Below, piece after piece: positions 9,678-22,600 of a DNA stretch of 64,000 nt. A program made the position numbers and the translations under genes. The notes beneath the pieces were generated by a model that had not been told where the DNA came from, did not search any database, and was given only the letters and a program-made list of their open reading frames with translations. The DNA comes from Drosophila pseudoobscura (taxonomy: Eukaryota > Arthropoda > Insecta > Diptera > Drosophilidae), in assembly GCF_009870125.1 (NCBI RefSeq), contig NC_046679.1, positions 8,866,001-8,930,000 on the forward strand, written 5' to 3'. Positions within the stretch are counted from its first letter, which is position 1, and every line of letters begins with the position of its first letter.

Positions 9678-12600
9678 TTAGAGGACTTTGAGCACGCACT
9701 TGCAGCAGGAGGGTATCTTGAAGGACTCCTGTCCCACATCCAGCTCGCCGCTCGTATTGCGGATGCTGGCCAGCATTCGCAACACGTAGTGCTGCTTGCA
9801 GATGGGCTTATATCGCTGCGGAAAGCTCAAGGAGTAGTCACAGGGCATTTCCTCGTTCCTGAAAGTGGATTCAACATAGAATATTTAATTTATGAGCGGG
9901 GGAATGATTTGATGTTTGACAGGGGCTTACTCGCACTCTTCGATCAGTATGCCTTGCTTGAACTCATCGTTGTTGACTATGAACTGCCAGGTGTTGTCCG
10001 ACTTCAGGCCCGACTTGGGGTACAGGTACCTCCGACGGCTCCTGCACAGGAAAACCTCATCATTGGGGCCCAATCGCGAACTGATATCCACGGGAACGGG
10101 CTCGGGATCACTGAAGAAATTGGAGAAGTTCTGCGACAGTTTTCCCTTGATGAGCGACAGATCCGGATAGTTCTCGACCTGGGTGCAGAAGGATTTGGAT
10201 TTGTGATTGGCTTGATCCTCGACGCACTGCGGTATATCCCTCTTGATCACCGGCGGCGTGGTGGTCTTCATGTGGTGCATGACTGCTGAATCGGGAAAGA
10301 CAATAGCTGAAGTTAGGCAGCGCCAAAGGCAGTTGGCCGTGAGTATGGGATCGATTTAGTTGTTAATTGTATTGCGGGCTTGTATTCGATTAATCGAGTA
10401 TAGAATGTAGCTGAGCTGGGACCACACCCCACTGTACTGGTCTACTTACGGTTCTCTGGCGGCTGTCGCGTCCTTTGGGCCTGATCCTGTTGCTCTGGCA
10501 CCGTTGTCGGATTGGTCCCCTGCAAAGAGACGAACGTATCGTTAAAGACGAGATTCAGCTTGCCGTCCGGTGAGCGCTGCACTTTGAAGTATTGATCTTG
10601 TTGGCTCAGGCTGTGATATTGATGGTAATGGCTTGGCTGTGGCTGTGGCTGTGCCTGTGGCTTAGACTGTGGCTGTGTCGGTTGCTGGGGCTGGGACTGG
10701 TGGTCGATCATGGTGTGTATGGGCATGAGGGGTGCATTGTCCGTTATCGTTGTCTGTGCAGGTAAAATTCTCGTGTTAGTCTCTCCAACCAAATACCAAA
10801 GACACACACACACACAAACAGAAACAACCCAACAAGTGATGTGATGAAATGGAATGGAATGGAATGTGGGGGCACGGGAAGCGCTGGCGAAGGACACACT
10901 TACATCAAAAATATGTACACCTGCGTCGTCGGTCACCTTGAAAATCTCAGTAATGAGTACATCGAGATCCGTGGCGGGCAACTGAAGCGAAAATGGCAAA
11001 AACAGAAGAAGGAAAAAACGCTTTATTCTCGATTGGCAATTGGCAAACTGGAGGGCCGCACTACACACTGACACAACACAACAGAAAAACAGAGGACGAA
11101 TGGGGATATGGATTGGATTGGATTTTGGAAGGGATTGTCGTTGTACGTGGCACAATGTGGCAGCATCTGCCATGGGTTCACACCTCCTCCGGCCGCAACT
11201 GATGATCCCTTCCTTCCTGTATGTCTGGATGCTCCTTGGCCATGTTCCGTAGGATGTCCAGCAGATTATCGGACATAAAGTCGGACATATCTGTGGAGTT
11301 GGGAGGGCCTCCGCCTCCCGCAGCTCCGGCAGCTGCCATGGCGGCCAATTCTGCAGCTGCAGCCGCTGCCGCTGCCTCAGCTTCACGTCGTTTCGATATT
11401 TCGCTATTGATACAAACTATCTGAAAGATACATGTGGAAGATTTTTGTTTGCGGTTCATCAACATTGCCAGGACAACGTAGTGTGTTGGGGGAAAAGTAA
11501 AGCTCTGTAGCACGGTCGATTGTCTGTCTGTCTGTCTGATTGCCACACTGTCTCTCTCCCTCTCTCCGTCTCTCTATTTTTTAGCACTACATTTTGGTAT
11601 TTGAACATTTGAACAGCTGTTTTCTGAGCAAGCGCAGTTTTCACTCTCTCTGTGTCGATTGTAGTCGCTGGAACAAGTACTTGCCGTTCAGTTAGGACCC
11701 GAACCCTAGGCAACGGCTGACAACAGCTGCTCGGGTTCAAATAGAGATAGCCGGGGCTAGGGCTTTACTATATTTAACCCCCAAGTCTTATACTGCGCTT
11801 ATCATCGCTGCCCAAAATACGTTTCGTTTAGTGTCGTTTTGCAATAGCAAATGTTTTTTGGGGTCTGAACAGAGCGATCGTGAGCGTGTGTAATCAGCAG
11901 AAGTGAGGCGCAATGAGAGAGGGGCATGAGGGTGATGCAATGAGCTTGATAAGAATGGGATGAATAAGCCGAGACTAAACTCATAGATTGAGGATAATTT
12001 ATCTGAACAGTCCAAAAAATGGCCCTTGCCATTCAGAATTTACCCAAAACAATGTGGGACTTTCACATAAAACCCGATCTTAAATGCCACCCAACTTGAA
12101 CTTGATTATATCAGAGCTTTTTGCACATTTCTCGGAAATGTTTTTTCCCCGAGTATCTCGCAACCGTTTATCAAATATTGGATAGTTTTTCCATCTCAGA
12201 TTTTAGATTTTCCACGAACCGACTGGAATTAAGAATGCCTGATTGATCTTCAAGCCGTGCTGTGACGTGTAGTTTGTGAATTTCCTGGAAAACGTATCAA
12301 ACAGAACGTAGCAGAAGCGCTAGCGCTTCAAACACATTTACTGACATTGAATTCAGCAATTTGTCATTAGTTCCGAGTAATTGCCCTTAGCTAAGGGGCT
12401 GTTCGCACAGAGATTGGCATCGCATCCCTTTGTATTACGAATATTTGCCAAGCCATGTGCAGACCATATGGAATTATTAATATCAATTAATATTATTGCA
12501 ATGTCAATGCTATGCATTTATTACCGAACTAGAGAGATACATGGAATAGAGAAAAGTGCTCATGAAAATTGCACATACAATAAATTGTTGCTGGCATTGT

Positions 12601-12933
12601 GAACAGGTTTGCTACGATTCCTCTAGAAAACAGACTCGAGGATGCCCTTCGCTGCCAAGTATATGGAAAAATCTCAAGTAACCCCAAAAATGACACAAAA
12701 TATGAAGTGAGAAAACCGAAAAACCATATACTACGTATGTGCATATGTATGAAAGACAATATGTGATTGTATGTATGTATATCCCAATGTGACGCATGAT
12801 AGTATGTGAAACAGGAAATGCTCACAACACAAAACAGATATTATAATAATTTCGGAAAATAATGGCTTACCGTGGTAAAGAGGGCGAAGAGGAGCACCAA
12901 AATTTTGATCAGCTGGTACCACATGGGCGGCAT
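9678..12933 (-). CDS. spz: Spatzle, secreted cystine-knot proligand of Toll
   Basis: Secreted pro-cytokine, activated by clip-domain proteases to bind Toll in dorsoventral patterning and immunity. Exons in transcript order: 12933-12871, 11420-11184, 10981-10904, 10753-10450, 10285-9931 and 9858-9678, giving about 405 aa. Exon 1 is a signal peptide (MPPMWYQLIKILVLLFALF). The prodomain includes an Ala-rich tract (11,310-11,375) and a Pro/Gln-rich tract (10,620-10,700), both probably making it longer than the melanogaster protein as I remember it. The activation site is ISSR followed by LGPNDEVFLC. The mature domain is 107 aa with seven Cys, ending KIPSCCKCVLKVL, which fits the C-106 cystine knot. 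Exon 5 has a CAGCAG tandem acceptor. An upstream in-frame Met at 13,041 would lengthen the N-terminus, but 12,933 puts the hydrophobic core directly at the start. Confidence 0.95.
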
Positions 12934-15900
12934 CTTGTCCGATATCGGCTCTGTATTCTCGTACTCCTGTATGGTATAGGGGATTCTGTGGACGGCTCTG
13001 GGGGGCAGCCGTCTGTGTCGGGTTTTGGTATACAGGTACAAGTGTATATAGCGGCGGCGATGATCGCTTGGTCTGGGGCTTATACCGATTTTCTTATTGC
13101 TTCAACTTTTTGTTTTTTCTTTCCGCAGTTGTTGTAGCTGCTTTTTATGAGCTTGGCGTATATAAAATCCGTATATAAAATAAATAAACTGGCACGACTA
13201 AATATTAATGCCGGGCTTTTGTTGGTAGTGGTCGTATTGTTGATGATGATAATGACGATGTTTTAGTTGTAGTTGTTGTTGTAGTTGTAGTTGTTGCTGT
13301 CGCTGCTGCCGTCGTAGTTGTCGTTTGGTTAATATATTTATAAATATTTTGTGCGGTGGCTCTTTGGCTCCGATGGGCTTTTTATTCCGTTTTGTTTGTT
13401 TCCCTTGCACGCTTGCGAAACGAAGAGAGCGAGATATGGAGGGAGAGTGGAAGACAGGCACTTCAATTAGTCGGTTTGCTTTTCACTTTAGTTTCTGATG
13501 AACCGTTGTTGTTGTTTTCGGTTTCGAGTCCGAATTCAGCTCTCAGGCTTAAGTTTATGATTTGCTTTGATCGGAGAGACAGAGAGGTTTAATGTTGAGC
13601 CTATGCCTGTGCCTGTGCCTGTGCCTTAGCCGGCGTAAAGTGAAACCAATATCGCAGCGGGCATGCGCTTTTATGGAACGAGAACCATCTGCCTCTGGGC
13701 TTTTCCGATCCGTATCGGATTGAAGAGTTTCACAATGTAACGCCACCAGAGTGCGCGCGCGCGTCTTGGGGAGTCTTTGACATTCAGTTAATTAGCCATA
13801 TGCACACGAGCGGAGCGGAGCGGAGTGGAGCGGGTCGATCGGGAGGGAGCGAAAGCGTCTAAGAGAGCGCGCGACTGCGAGGCAACTGAGCAAAAAGTTT
13901 GACAAGACATACGACGGGCGCCCCAAACAATTGTCAAGTGCAGCTTTAGCCAGAGCTTAATCGCAAAGAATGAGAGAGTGGGCCAGAGAGAGAGAGAGAG
14001 AGAGAGAGCTGTCATAAGAGGAGAAGAGCCCAGACCTAGAGAGTACAAATATCTTGGATTTTATTTACAGCCGACAGCAGCCGCCACCGTGCTAATTGTT
14101 TGGGCTTCGTGACAAATGCAAGCTATTGTTAATCAATCATTAAAGATTAGCAGGAATTTTGGAATACTTTCGAAACCCAAAGAAGAAGAAAGATAGACAG
14201 AAACAGGTTAGACAGTCAGTTGACTCCTGCACTTGTAGAGTTTCCCGCAGTCGCCTAAGCTCGACTTTCGTATGCGATCAGCTGTGGCCGCTGAAAGTAA
14301 AAGTGAAGCGTGAGCTTTTTCCCAGAGCTTTCGGCGCTCACCTGCTCTCCGAGTCTATTAGGCGTCACCACCTACTTTGTATGCTGGGCGGTGCGACACA
14401 CGTCAAATCCCCCGGCGCACGCGTCATGGGAGTCACAAACTCTGGCCGATAATAGCCCCATCTGGCGCGGAGCGTGGCTCAAGCGGCGGGAAAGACGCCG
14501 ATTCATGATTCATGGGTATTTCCAAGAGTCTCGGCCAAAACCGCACAGTCCAGAGCCGGCATCCGTGCATAATCTGAACAATAAAAGTAAGACGAGATGT
14601 CGTGGCCATGCACGCCTTGAACTTGCCTTGGCAAAGGGCATTAATCGGGGTTTGAGATATTTAAGAAATGACGAAGCCTGACTAATTACGATTTCCATAT
14701 ATTTTTCTATATTGCAATACAAATATCGTGTACAAGAGCAGTTCTGATGGACATTTTATATCAATTAACAAACAAACTGACTAATTTATATTGTTTGAAT
14801 ATCACTATCAATGTTTACCAGTATAAAAGGGTTCTTTATGGAGAGTAAAAAGTTCTTGATAGTTGAGTCATGGCTGGAATTCTTCCATGTGGAGTCATCG
14901 CATCTAAACATATCCACAGCGGAGTGATAGCGGAGTCCCGAGGAAGTCATATCAATAGAGTACTCTGCAGAAGTAGTTTTTAAATTTAAAGAGATTAGTA
15001 GAGTATTTCTAGGAGTACTTTTAAAGTTAAAGTTGTCGAAACAATGAAGTTCATACACGGAAATAATCCGTTGAAATTTGTTCCAAACCATTTAAAGATA
15101 TTTCATTACATACTTAAGGGATGGAAAAATGTATTGCATATTTCTAGGCCTCTTTTGAGATACTAATTTCATTATTAAGTTCTGTATGGAAATCACATTT
15201 GAAAACTGGATATTCTGATGAAAACCTCTGTCTGGATTTGGATCAATTGTTTCTGGGCATTTTTTAGCATTTTCAGCATTTAGTTCTCTTTTTTGGTGAG
15301 TGGTTTTTTGAAAGGAAGTCGGTTTAGTCACATACTGTACGAAGATTTGCACACAATTATGAATAATTTCCAACTAATTTAACAAATTTCAATAAAACGA
15401 ACGGTCAGAATACTAAGGATATCTAAGCCTATCTATCTCAAATTAATCAAAAAATATAATCTTTCGATGAATTCAACCAAAATTCAAAGAAAATACCCAA
15501 ACTCTAGAATGGAAACTGGTTATACTCGCAGAGAATGCGTGTCTATCTCGATTTCTAGCGCTTTTCAGCTTAAAGATTATGCAACATTAGCCACTCCCCA
15601 TATAGCAGGAGACCAGGCTAATAAGAAATCTGCGTGTGCAGAGAGCTGTGGTTGTAAAGTGGCTCTCATTTGGCCAATGAGTTGATCCAATTAAGTTAAT
15701 AGTTATTAATTGGTAGGGAAACAAGTTCATTAGAAGCACCACTAATTGATGTGGCACCTTGTGTGTGGCACGGCCAAAGAGGAACTAGAGTGGAGGCCCC
15801 AGAGATTGGCTAATCGAGCGGCGGTGATGTGATGGCACCAAAGTCATGGCAAGTCAAGCGAGCAAGCGACTCGCTCGGATCCCGGGTCAAGTTAACGAGA

Positions 15901-18900
15901 AAATGGTGAAATAAATTTAATGACAGCCTGCCTACGAACGTGTGTTTCTCTGTGTGTGAGTGGATAAATAATGAAATTGCATTGCACATTCAATAAAATA
16001 TTCAACTGGCCGCAATTAAAGCGGCAGCGGGGAAAAATGTGGACGCACCACTTCATCGTTTGGCAAATGCAATTCCCGGCGTGACAGCGCCACAGCCACG
16101 ACATGCAACGCTGCACATGCCACCACCACCTGGAAGGTGGAAGGAAGGGGGGGTTTCTTATGCGTTGGCTCCGAAAATAAAATTCGACACAGGCCACCAG
16201 GACCAGCAGCAGCCGTAGTCGTATTCGTATTCGTAGTCGTACCACCACCTGATATTACTCAAGCACAATTTGTCAGGCGATTGCATCATGGCCATAATCC
16301 AAATGAATGCTACTCGGGGGTCTCCTTCTGCCACAAAGGAGGGGAGCAAGATAAAGATGCCCCGCACATTCGAGTGCTAGACAAATATCGGTGCAGAGCT
16401 TCACAGGCTTTCACTTTTCCTTGGCCATATCCATATCCACATCCAGATCCAGATCCCCTCGACACACTAAAGTGCCAAAATGAATTGAATTATGCCGAGC
16501 AGTTTCCGCCAAAAAGAAACAAAATAAGAAGACAGCGAAAATGCCGAATAACTGGTTCACTTCCGATATGGATTGAAAATATTTTGTCGCCTGCTCCGAC
16601 TGTACTAGGAGCAGCAGCAGTCGCAGCAGTAGGGGCAGTGGCAGAGGCAGCTGCGAATTTTGAAGTTGAAGTTCATTGCGCAACTAACGAGCGGCAACAG
16701 GAAGTCCAGGAAGCGGACTCTTTGGTGGCTGCTGCTGCCCCATGCTCTGGCCGGGGATTTTCTAGCATTTCCCAATGCGCAACGGCCTGTTATCGCATTT
16801 CACGTTACACTCTGAAAACTTTTCACAACACATTTTCATTTTCATTTCGCCTGTTTATTTTGCTTGCCAGCACCAGCAATTGCCCCACGTCAATTAACAA
16901 AAAAAGGAAAAAAAAACCAAAGAAATAGAGGAAAGCCCGAGAAAAGTGAGCGAAAAATTAATAGTACATGTGTGCATGCTGTTCGGTCTCGGACTTTGGC
17001 TGGACGCGATTTAAAACCCGATCTCGAGCCTTAATGCCAGGAAGTGGAACTCTGGCTGAAGACATTTTTTAAGTTTATTTATTTATGAGAGTACCCTGGA
17101 CTCCCATTTCTCTTGCTTTGTCTGTAATATAAATCATACAACATGTGGCAGATGCTAATTTTTATAATTGTGACGGTGGCGTATACGCAATAGAAGACAC
17201 GTGTGTAGATCTCAATTCCATTAGATTTACTTTCTGCGCAATCAACTCGAACTAAAGTCGGTTCATCGGAAAATGGTATTAACCACAAATTATTCAAAGC
17301 AAAGAAACATTCACAACTCGCCGCCAGGTTGACAGTCCCATAAACAGTAGGCAAAACAAGCATTAAAAAAATTATTAAAACAATTGATGTTGGGAAAAAA
17401 TGTGAGTGCCAGGGAATAGGCGAAGTTCGGAATACCTTTTCCATTCAATTAAAAAACCTCCGGAGAATATTAATACCAGTAGTAGCTTCGTAAAGATCTA
17501 ATTTTCGAACCGGATATAAACAAGAAGATACTTTCTTTGTGAAGAGTTTTGAAGCAGAAAAAAATCCTTTGGTTGCCTAACTGAAGCCAAAAACACTTTA
17601 CTTTGTGGCATCTCCAACCCCCAATCGGAATTACAGTGTGTCCCATTAGTATATATTCGCTGACTATTACATGAGTTGGGCTTTTACTTATATTTTCATT
17701 TTCAATTACTGTGCTGTTGTCTGTCTTGTCCGCCTTCCTTCTGCCTGTTTTCCTTTGCATTTTAACAAGTTTACAGTTTGTTAACTACGAGTGCTTAAGT
17801 ATTATGTTTGGGCTAAGTTTTCTTCATGCTCTTTTCGCGTTTTGCATTTATGACTTTGCCTCGCTCTTGCAGTTGCAGTTGCAGTTGCAGCTGGAGTTGG
17901 AGCTGCAGCTGGAGTTGGCATTTGCAGTTGGTCTGTCTGTGTCTGGGCCCATTTCACTTTGGGTTAGATAACCGCTGTCCACAGTTGGGAGTGGATTGTG
18001 GGGTGGAGATATTGTACGTATGTGGACACAGCTCTTGTCTGCGTAGGACTACGCTTCCAGAGCCAGACAATTGTTAGCTCTTTTGTCAGCACGGAATATA
18101 TTTAATGCAAAGTGGAGAAGGTAATCGCCTTTGCCTTGTTTGCCTTAATTGTTTGGCTCATTTACGAATGAACTGCTTCTGGCAGCAGCCTCTGACATAC
18201 TGACAGTGAACCTTCATTGACAGTTGGGCCACATTTTGTGGCAACATTAGATAATGGCTTGCCCCCGGGCTCGGACGGGGTCTCCGTTTTTTTCGGATTC
18301 TGCAGTTGAAGGCTTGAGTCATAAGTGAGCCCACTGTAATCGGTCTGGGTTCAAGGTTGTTCTCTCCCAATGATCCCCAGATGAAATGTTAAGTGAGCTT
18401 CAGGCCAAGAATATTCGCATTTGAGGGTTACTCAAGGTGTTTTTCGAGAAACAGATTGTGAATGGGAAAGAAAATTCAAGCTATGAGAGTTTTGTCTTTC
18501 GCAGAATATCTTAAGTTTCATTCCAAGAACCAAAAGATGACTTTAACACCCCAAACGCTATTAAATTTGACTTAGGATCAGGCCGAGACGATCTTCAGAA
18601 GTCTTTCTTTGCTTCACTACAGAAATTGTTTTCAAACAAAAACTTATTTCAGAACTAGGGGCTTTTGAATATATCTGAATAGTATGATCGGCATTGGACT
18701 ACTTCATCACATAAGAGTTTTAGGCTTCGTTTCGCCAGAGCCAGCCCTCCCGTTGTGTTTAGCTCTAGTTTTCCTTTTGCAGATCTTCAACCGATCAAAA
18801 ACTATTCAAGTTCGTTGCCTCAGTCTTTTGATTGGGCCATGTCAGTATAACCAAGTCAGCGGCGGTGGATTTGCCTCAGCCGAACACGTTTTGGGCCACA

Positions 18901-19694
18901 GCATTTAATGAGCCGCATTGCAGTTGGTAGATTGCAACATGGTGCCGGTGCCATGCCACTCGAAACGCATTGAACTCGCTCATGTCGGTGTCGGTGTCGA
19001 TGTCGATGTCGACTCACGCACATTTTTCTGGCCAAGAGGCTGCCTCCACTTTTTTTGTTGGCCCCCACTCTCTGCGGTGTCAAGCTCAACAGCTGCCAAA
19101 AAAAAAACCATTAATAAATTGTCAGACAAAAAGAGCATGAAAGAGAGCCAACTCTTTGGAGTTCAGCTAAGAGCAAGGCGAAAAATAGCTCAAAATGCAG
19201 TCGCGCCGGCGCTCTCAGCGTTTTCTTTAAAAGAGCCCAGACCGCCGGATCCCGAGCACAGTTCGAGCCCAGACGTTGCCGAGGAGGGAGCCCACTTACC
19301 ATATACCAAAACAGCAGTTAGCGCGAGAGATATACGAAACCGAAACGGAACGAAACGCAGCGCAACGCAACGCAACGGTGAAAGAAAGTCGCGAGTGAAA
19401 TTTCAGTGTGGTTTGTCTTCTCCCCGAAACGGCTGCGCGAATGCCGATGACAAAACAAACGTGAAGCGTGGTAAAGAGTGGTTCAATATCAAGTGTGTGG
19501 TTGCCATTGAGGCTCGCCCGAGTGCCAATTGCCTGCAAGTGGTGGTGGAGTGAAGAAAGTTGCAGACGCAGACGCAGACGTCATCAGTAAAAGTGAATTT
19601 ATTTTGATCTGGATTAGTAAAGCAGCTAATCGAAGGCCCAATATAAGCTAAACCTACCAAAAAACAAATAAAAATAAACTCAAGCCGAGACACA
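12934..19694. other. Large gene-free region between spatzle and the secreted-protein gene
   Basis: No coding gene is supported. The left end holds the spatzle 5' UTR/promoter (TATA-like tatataaa on both strands near 13,158-13,180). Simple repeats include a (CG)n block at about 13,750-13,763, a (GA)n block at about 13,985-14,009, GTTGCA-type repeats at 17,868-17,935 and GTCGAT-type repeats near 18,985-19,013. The last approximately 300 bases (from about 19,320) are the likely 5' UTR of the gene starting at 19,695. A 263-codon plus-strand frame at 16,137-16,928 lacks an ATG start and is made of simple repeats. Confidence 0.55.
13985..14009. repeat. (GA)n tract, possible GAGA-factor site
   Basis: About twelve uninterrupted GA units lie about 230 bases from an alternating CG tract (13,750-13,763). 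GA runs in fly promoters are bound by GAGA factor; function here is not shown. Confidence 0.5.
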
Positions 19695-22600
19695 ATGAAG
19701 GTAAGTGGAAGTGCCGTCGATCCTGCAGTGAAAGTTGCCTCAGATATTGGACTAATTAGTGCATGGGTCTGCCCCTCCCCCACGACAGCCATATCTCGTT
19801 TATGCAATTTCTTTGGCCAAAACAAGTTCAAGTGCAAGGCATTCTGTGGGGAAACCCGTTTTATGTTGGCCACACATCGCTGACTTTATTAGCTAAGCCA
19901 GACCTGCGTGATGGCTATCGCACTCTCTCAGCCACAAACGCAAACGGAGACAGAGATGGTGGTAGCCATGAATAGATACGTTTACCACTGGTTATGTAAG
20001 CTCTGGCTAACCCAAAAATCCCAATTGAAGCATCGCTGCACTCGAAAGACCTTCTCTCCTACTCGACATTTGATCGCCAGACCAGACACTCATTCAGATG
20101 GAACCTTATGTCATATCCATCCGAAGTCCCCTTTGACCGAGTGCCAAGGTAAAATATCATGCATAATTATTATGTCAGACCCGGTTGGGCTTCTATGTGT
20201 CACGGCTGCTTTCCAAAATTGTTCAGAAATTTGAATAAGGCAGAGGAAGAAGGCAAAGAAGCACGTAAAAACAATAAACGAGTCCGAAAACTGAACCTAC
20301 CGCAATTAATGTTTTGTGCTCAAATGAAACCAAAATGTATAGATAAAGCAGTAGCCCTGTATTGGAACTATATCCAGAGTTGAGTAATATAAAATATGCC
20401 AATTGAATATGAACACACAAACAAATAGAGACACCAAGCGATCGGGTGATATGAGAGCCGGCACAGACAATACTTTCACTCTCATACTCTCGGACGCGGT
20501 TAAATATTGGCTACAACAATGAGCAGGCAAAAAAGAGTCAAAGGGAAGATGGCTAATGGCTTAAGGCCAATGTAAATATTGGCCAATGGTTCAATATGCC
20601 AACGATCTCATTCGGAATGAATTCAATTTTCAATTCAAATTTCGCACTCGCATTGCATTCAATTAATTGATTTTTATTCCACATCGCCGTCTGGGCCATC
20701 GGCAATTATAGTTTCCATCATCGCTGCAGCATTGAAAACTGACTTTCGATTATTATTTTATTACATTTTTAATTGGTTTTATGTGTGCTTATGCAATTGG
20801 CGAGAAGACCGCAAAACACAGAAAGAGAAGAACCATGATGGTTTTTCTTATATGTATTAATTTGTGCATTTGTATGCAAATTTCAATTATTTGGACCCTG
20901 GCTTGGCCAATCTCAATCGTAGTGTATAAGAAATCAGGCATACACCCTGTCCGCCACCTCCTATATGAATATGGAGAGTCATAATCGAGGTTGCGCCATC
21001 GGGGAAAGGCTGCAAATTTGATTAATATTTCTTTGAGGTGGTTCCACTTAACCCATAAAAAAAAACAAATTTGAAAAGCATTTTCGACGAAATATAAATA
21101 TCACTAATTGCACCTTGCTCAATCGATTTTCTGACCCGAATTTGATCTCCTTTGAAGATTGTATATCGTGGAACTTTCAGCGGTTTCAGTGGTTGAGCGG
21201 GTCGCAAATCACATAAACACTCAATCATAATAAAATATAGACCATATTTGTTAAATATTTAAGAGACGGCAAATTAAATAAATATTTTGTAATGCGATTA
21301 CCATTGATTGCAAAGATGTATATCCTGACTGAGATAGTGCTAAGCAATAGAAAAACAATTTTGAAGGAATATAATATTTAATCATTGCCAATTTAACAAT
21401 ATTTGTCCTACAATTGGCACTAATTTCTTTTAATTTCGATCTGAATTATTTCTGAATTAATTTCTATATTTAATTTTTGTTTAATCGAAACTCTTTGCTT
21501 TTTGCAAAAATTTAATTTTAATTCAATCAGAGTTCACACATTTTTTTTTTATCTCGAAGTGTAACTTAATTTATCCTACAATTTTCGCAATAATTTCATT
21601 CAAATTCAATCGGAACACCCAATGGGGGGAACTTGTGTTTCAATTATAAGCCATTGACAGCTCGATGGGGCATGAAACCGATGCAAAAGCTGGCAAGTCA
21701 AAGCAGCCAAGCTGCACCACCCTGGCTCTGCCCCTGCCCCTGCTCCACTCTGGGCCCGCTCAAGCGTGAACCACCAGGGGAACACCGCATGCAGAGCGAG
21801 GATTATGCATAACATACGAGTATATGCGTTGTCAAAACGTTCAACATTAAGTGGTAGATTATGATTGCACATTGCGACTGTTTCGCTGTTGGTCTGTGTG
21901 GGTGACAGTTGACAAATGAGTGCACAGATGAGGAAATCGGGTGGATGTTTTGTGGGGAAACCGCAGCCACTGACTAGCCACAATTCGGCAATTGAATTTT
22001 ACCTCTTTCTGTGGCCATTGTTTGGCCAGCACGTACCTTTCAAATAGATCCTAACCAGATTATGCAACTAACTCTCGAATATTTCCATTTCCATTTCCAT
22101 GCAGGTATTCCGTGTGAGCCTGTTGCTGCTGGCCGCCCTGCCTCTGGTGTGCCACGCCTATCCCGCAGCGGACAAGTCCCTCTCGCTGGAGGACGTATCC
22201 TCAGACCTGGACAACGAACAGGGCGAGAGCGTGAAGGAGTCACAGATAGCCAAGCGTTCCGGCAGCTTCGACTATGTGGCGCACCTGAAGTCGGGTCTGC
22301 TGTCGGGCATTGGCCAGGCCTCTGCCTCGATTGCCGGTGGAAGTTCTGGTGGCAGCCATGGAGGAGGTGGCGACAGCTACAAGTCCCATGAAATTGTGGT
22401 CCATGTAAGTGAATGCCAATCTTCTTCTCTGCGAAGCCACTCTACCTTCTGTTGTTTTTAGGGCAACTCCGTGGACTATGATCCCTGGTCGTTCAAGAAG
22501 TCTGTGCTGAACACCATCTTCCAGGCGGTCAAGGCCATCACTGGCGGTGTGACTGCTCTCAAGGGGCAGCTGATCAAGGGCAGCGGGTATGCCCTAAGTG

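Noticed and set aside
10442-11386. 314-codon minus-strand ORF
   Set aside because: Partly coincides with spatzle exons 3 and 4, but its N-terminal part is the wrong frame of exon 2. The open intron between exons 3 and 4 is reported as a finding instead.
16137-16928. 263-codon plus-strand frame
   Set aside because: No ATG start; composed largely of simple repeats (Val/Phe and Pro/Asp runs); no family features.
18340-18400. Possible tRNA B-box-like sequence (GGTTCAAG)
   Set aside because: No matching A-box, acceptor-stem pairing or cloverleaf was seen; no tRNA was found anywhere in the window.
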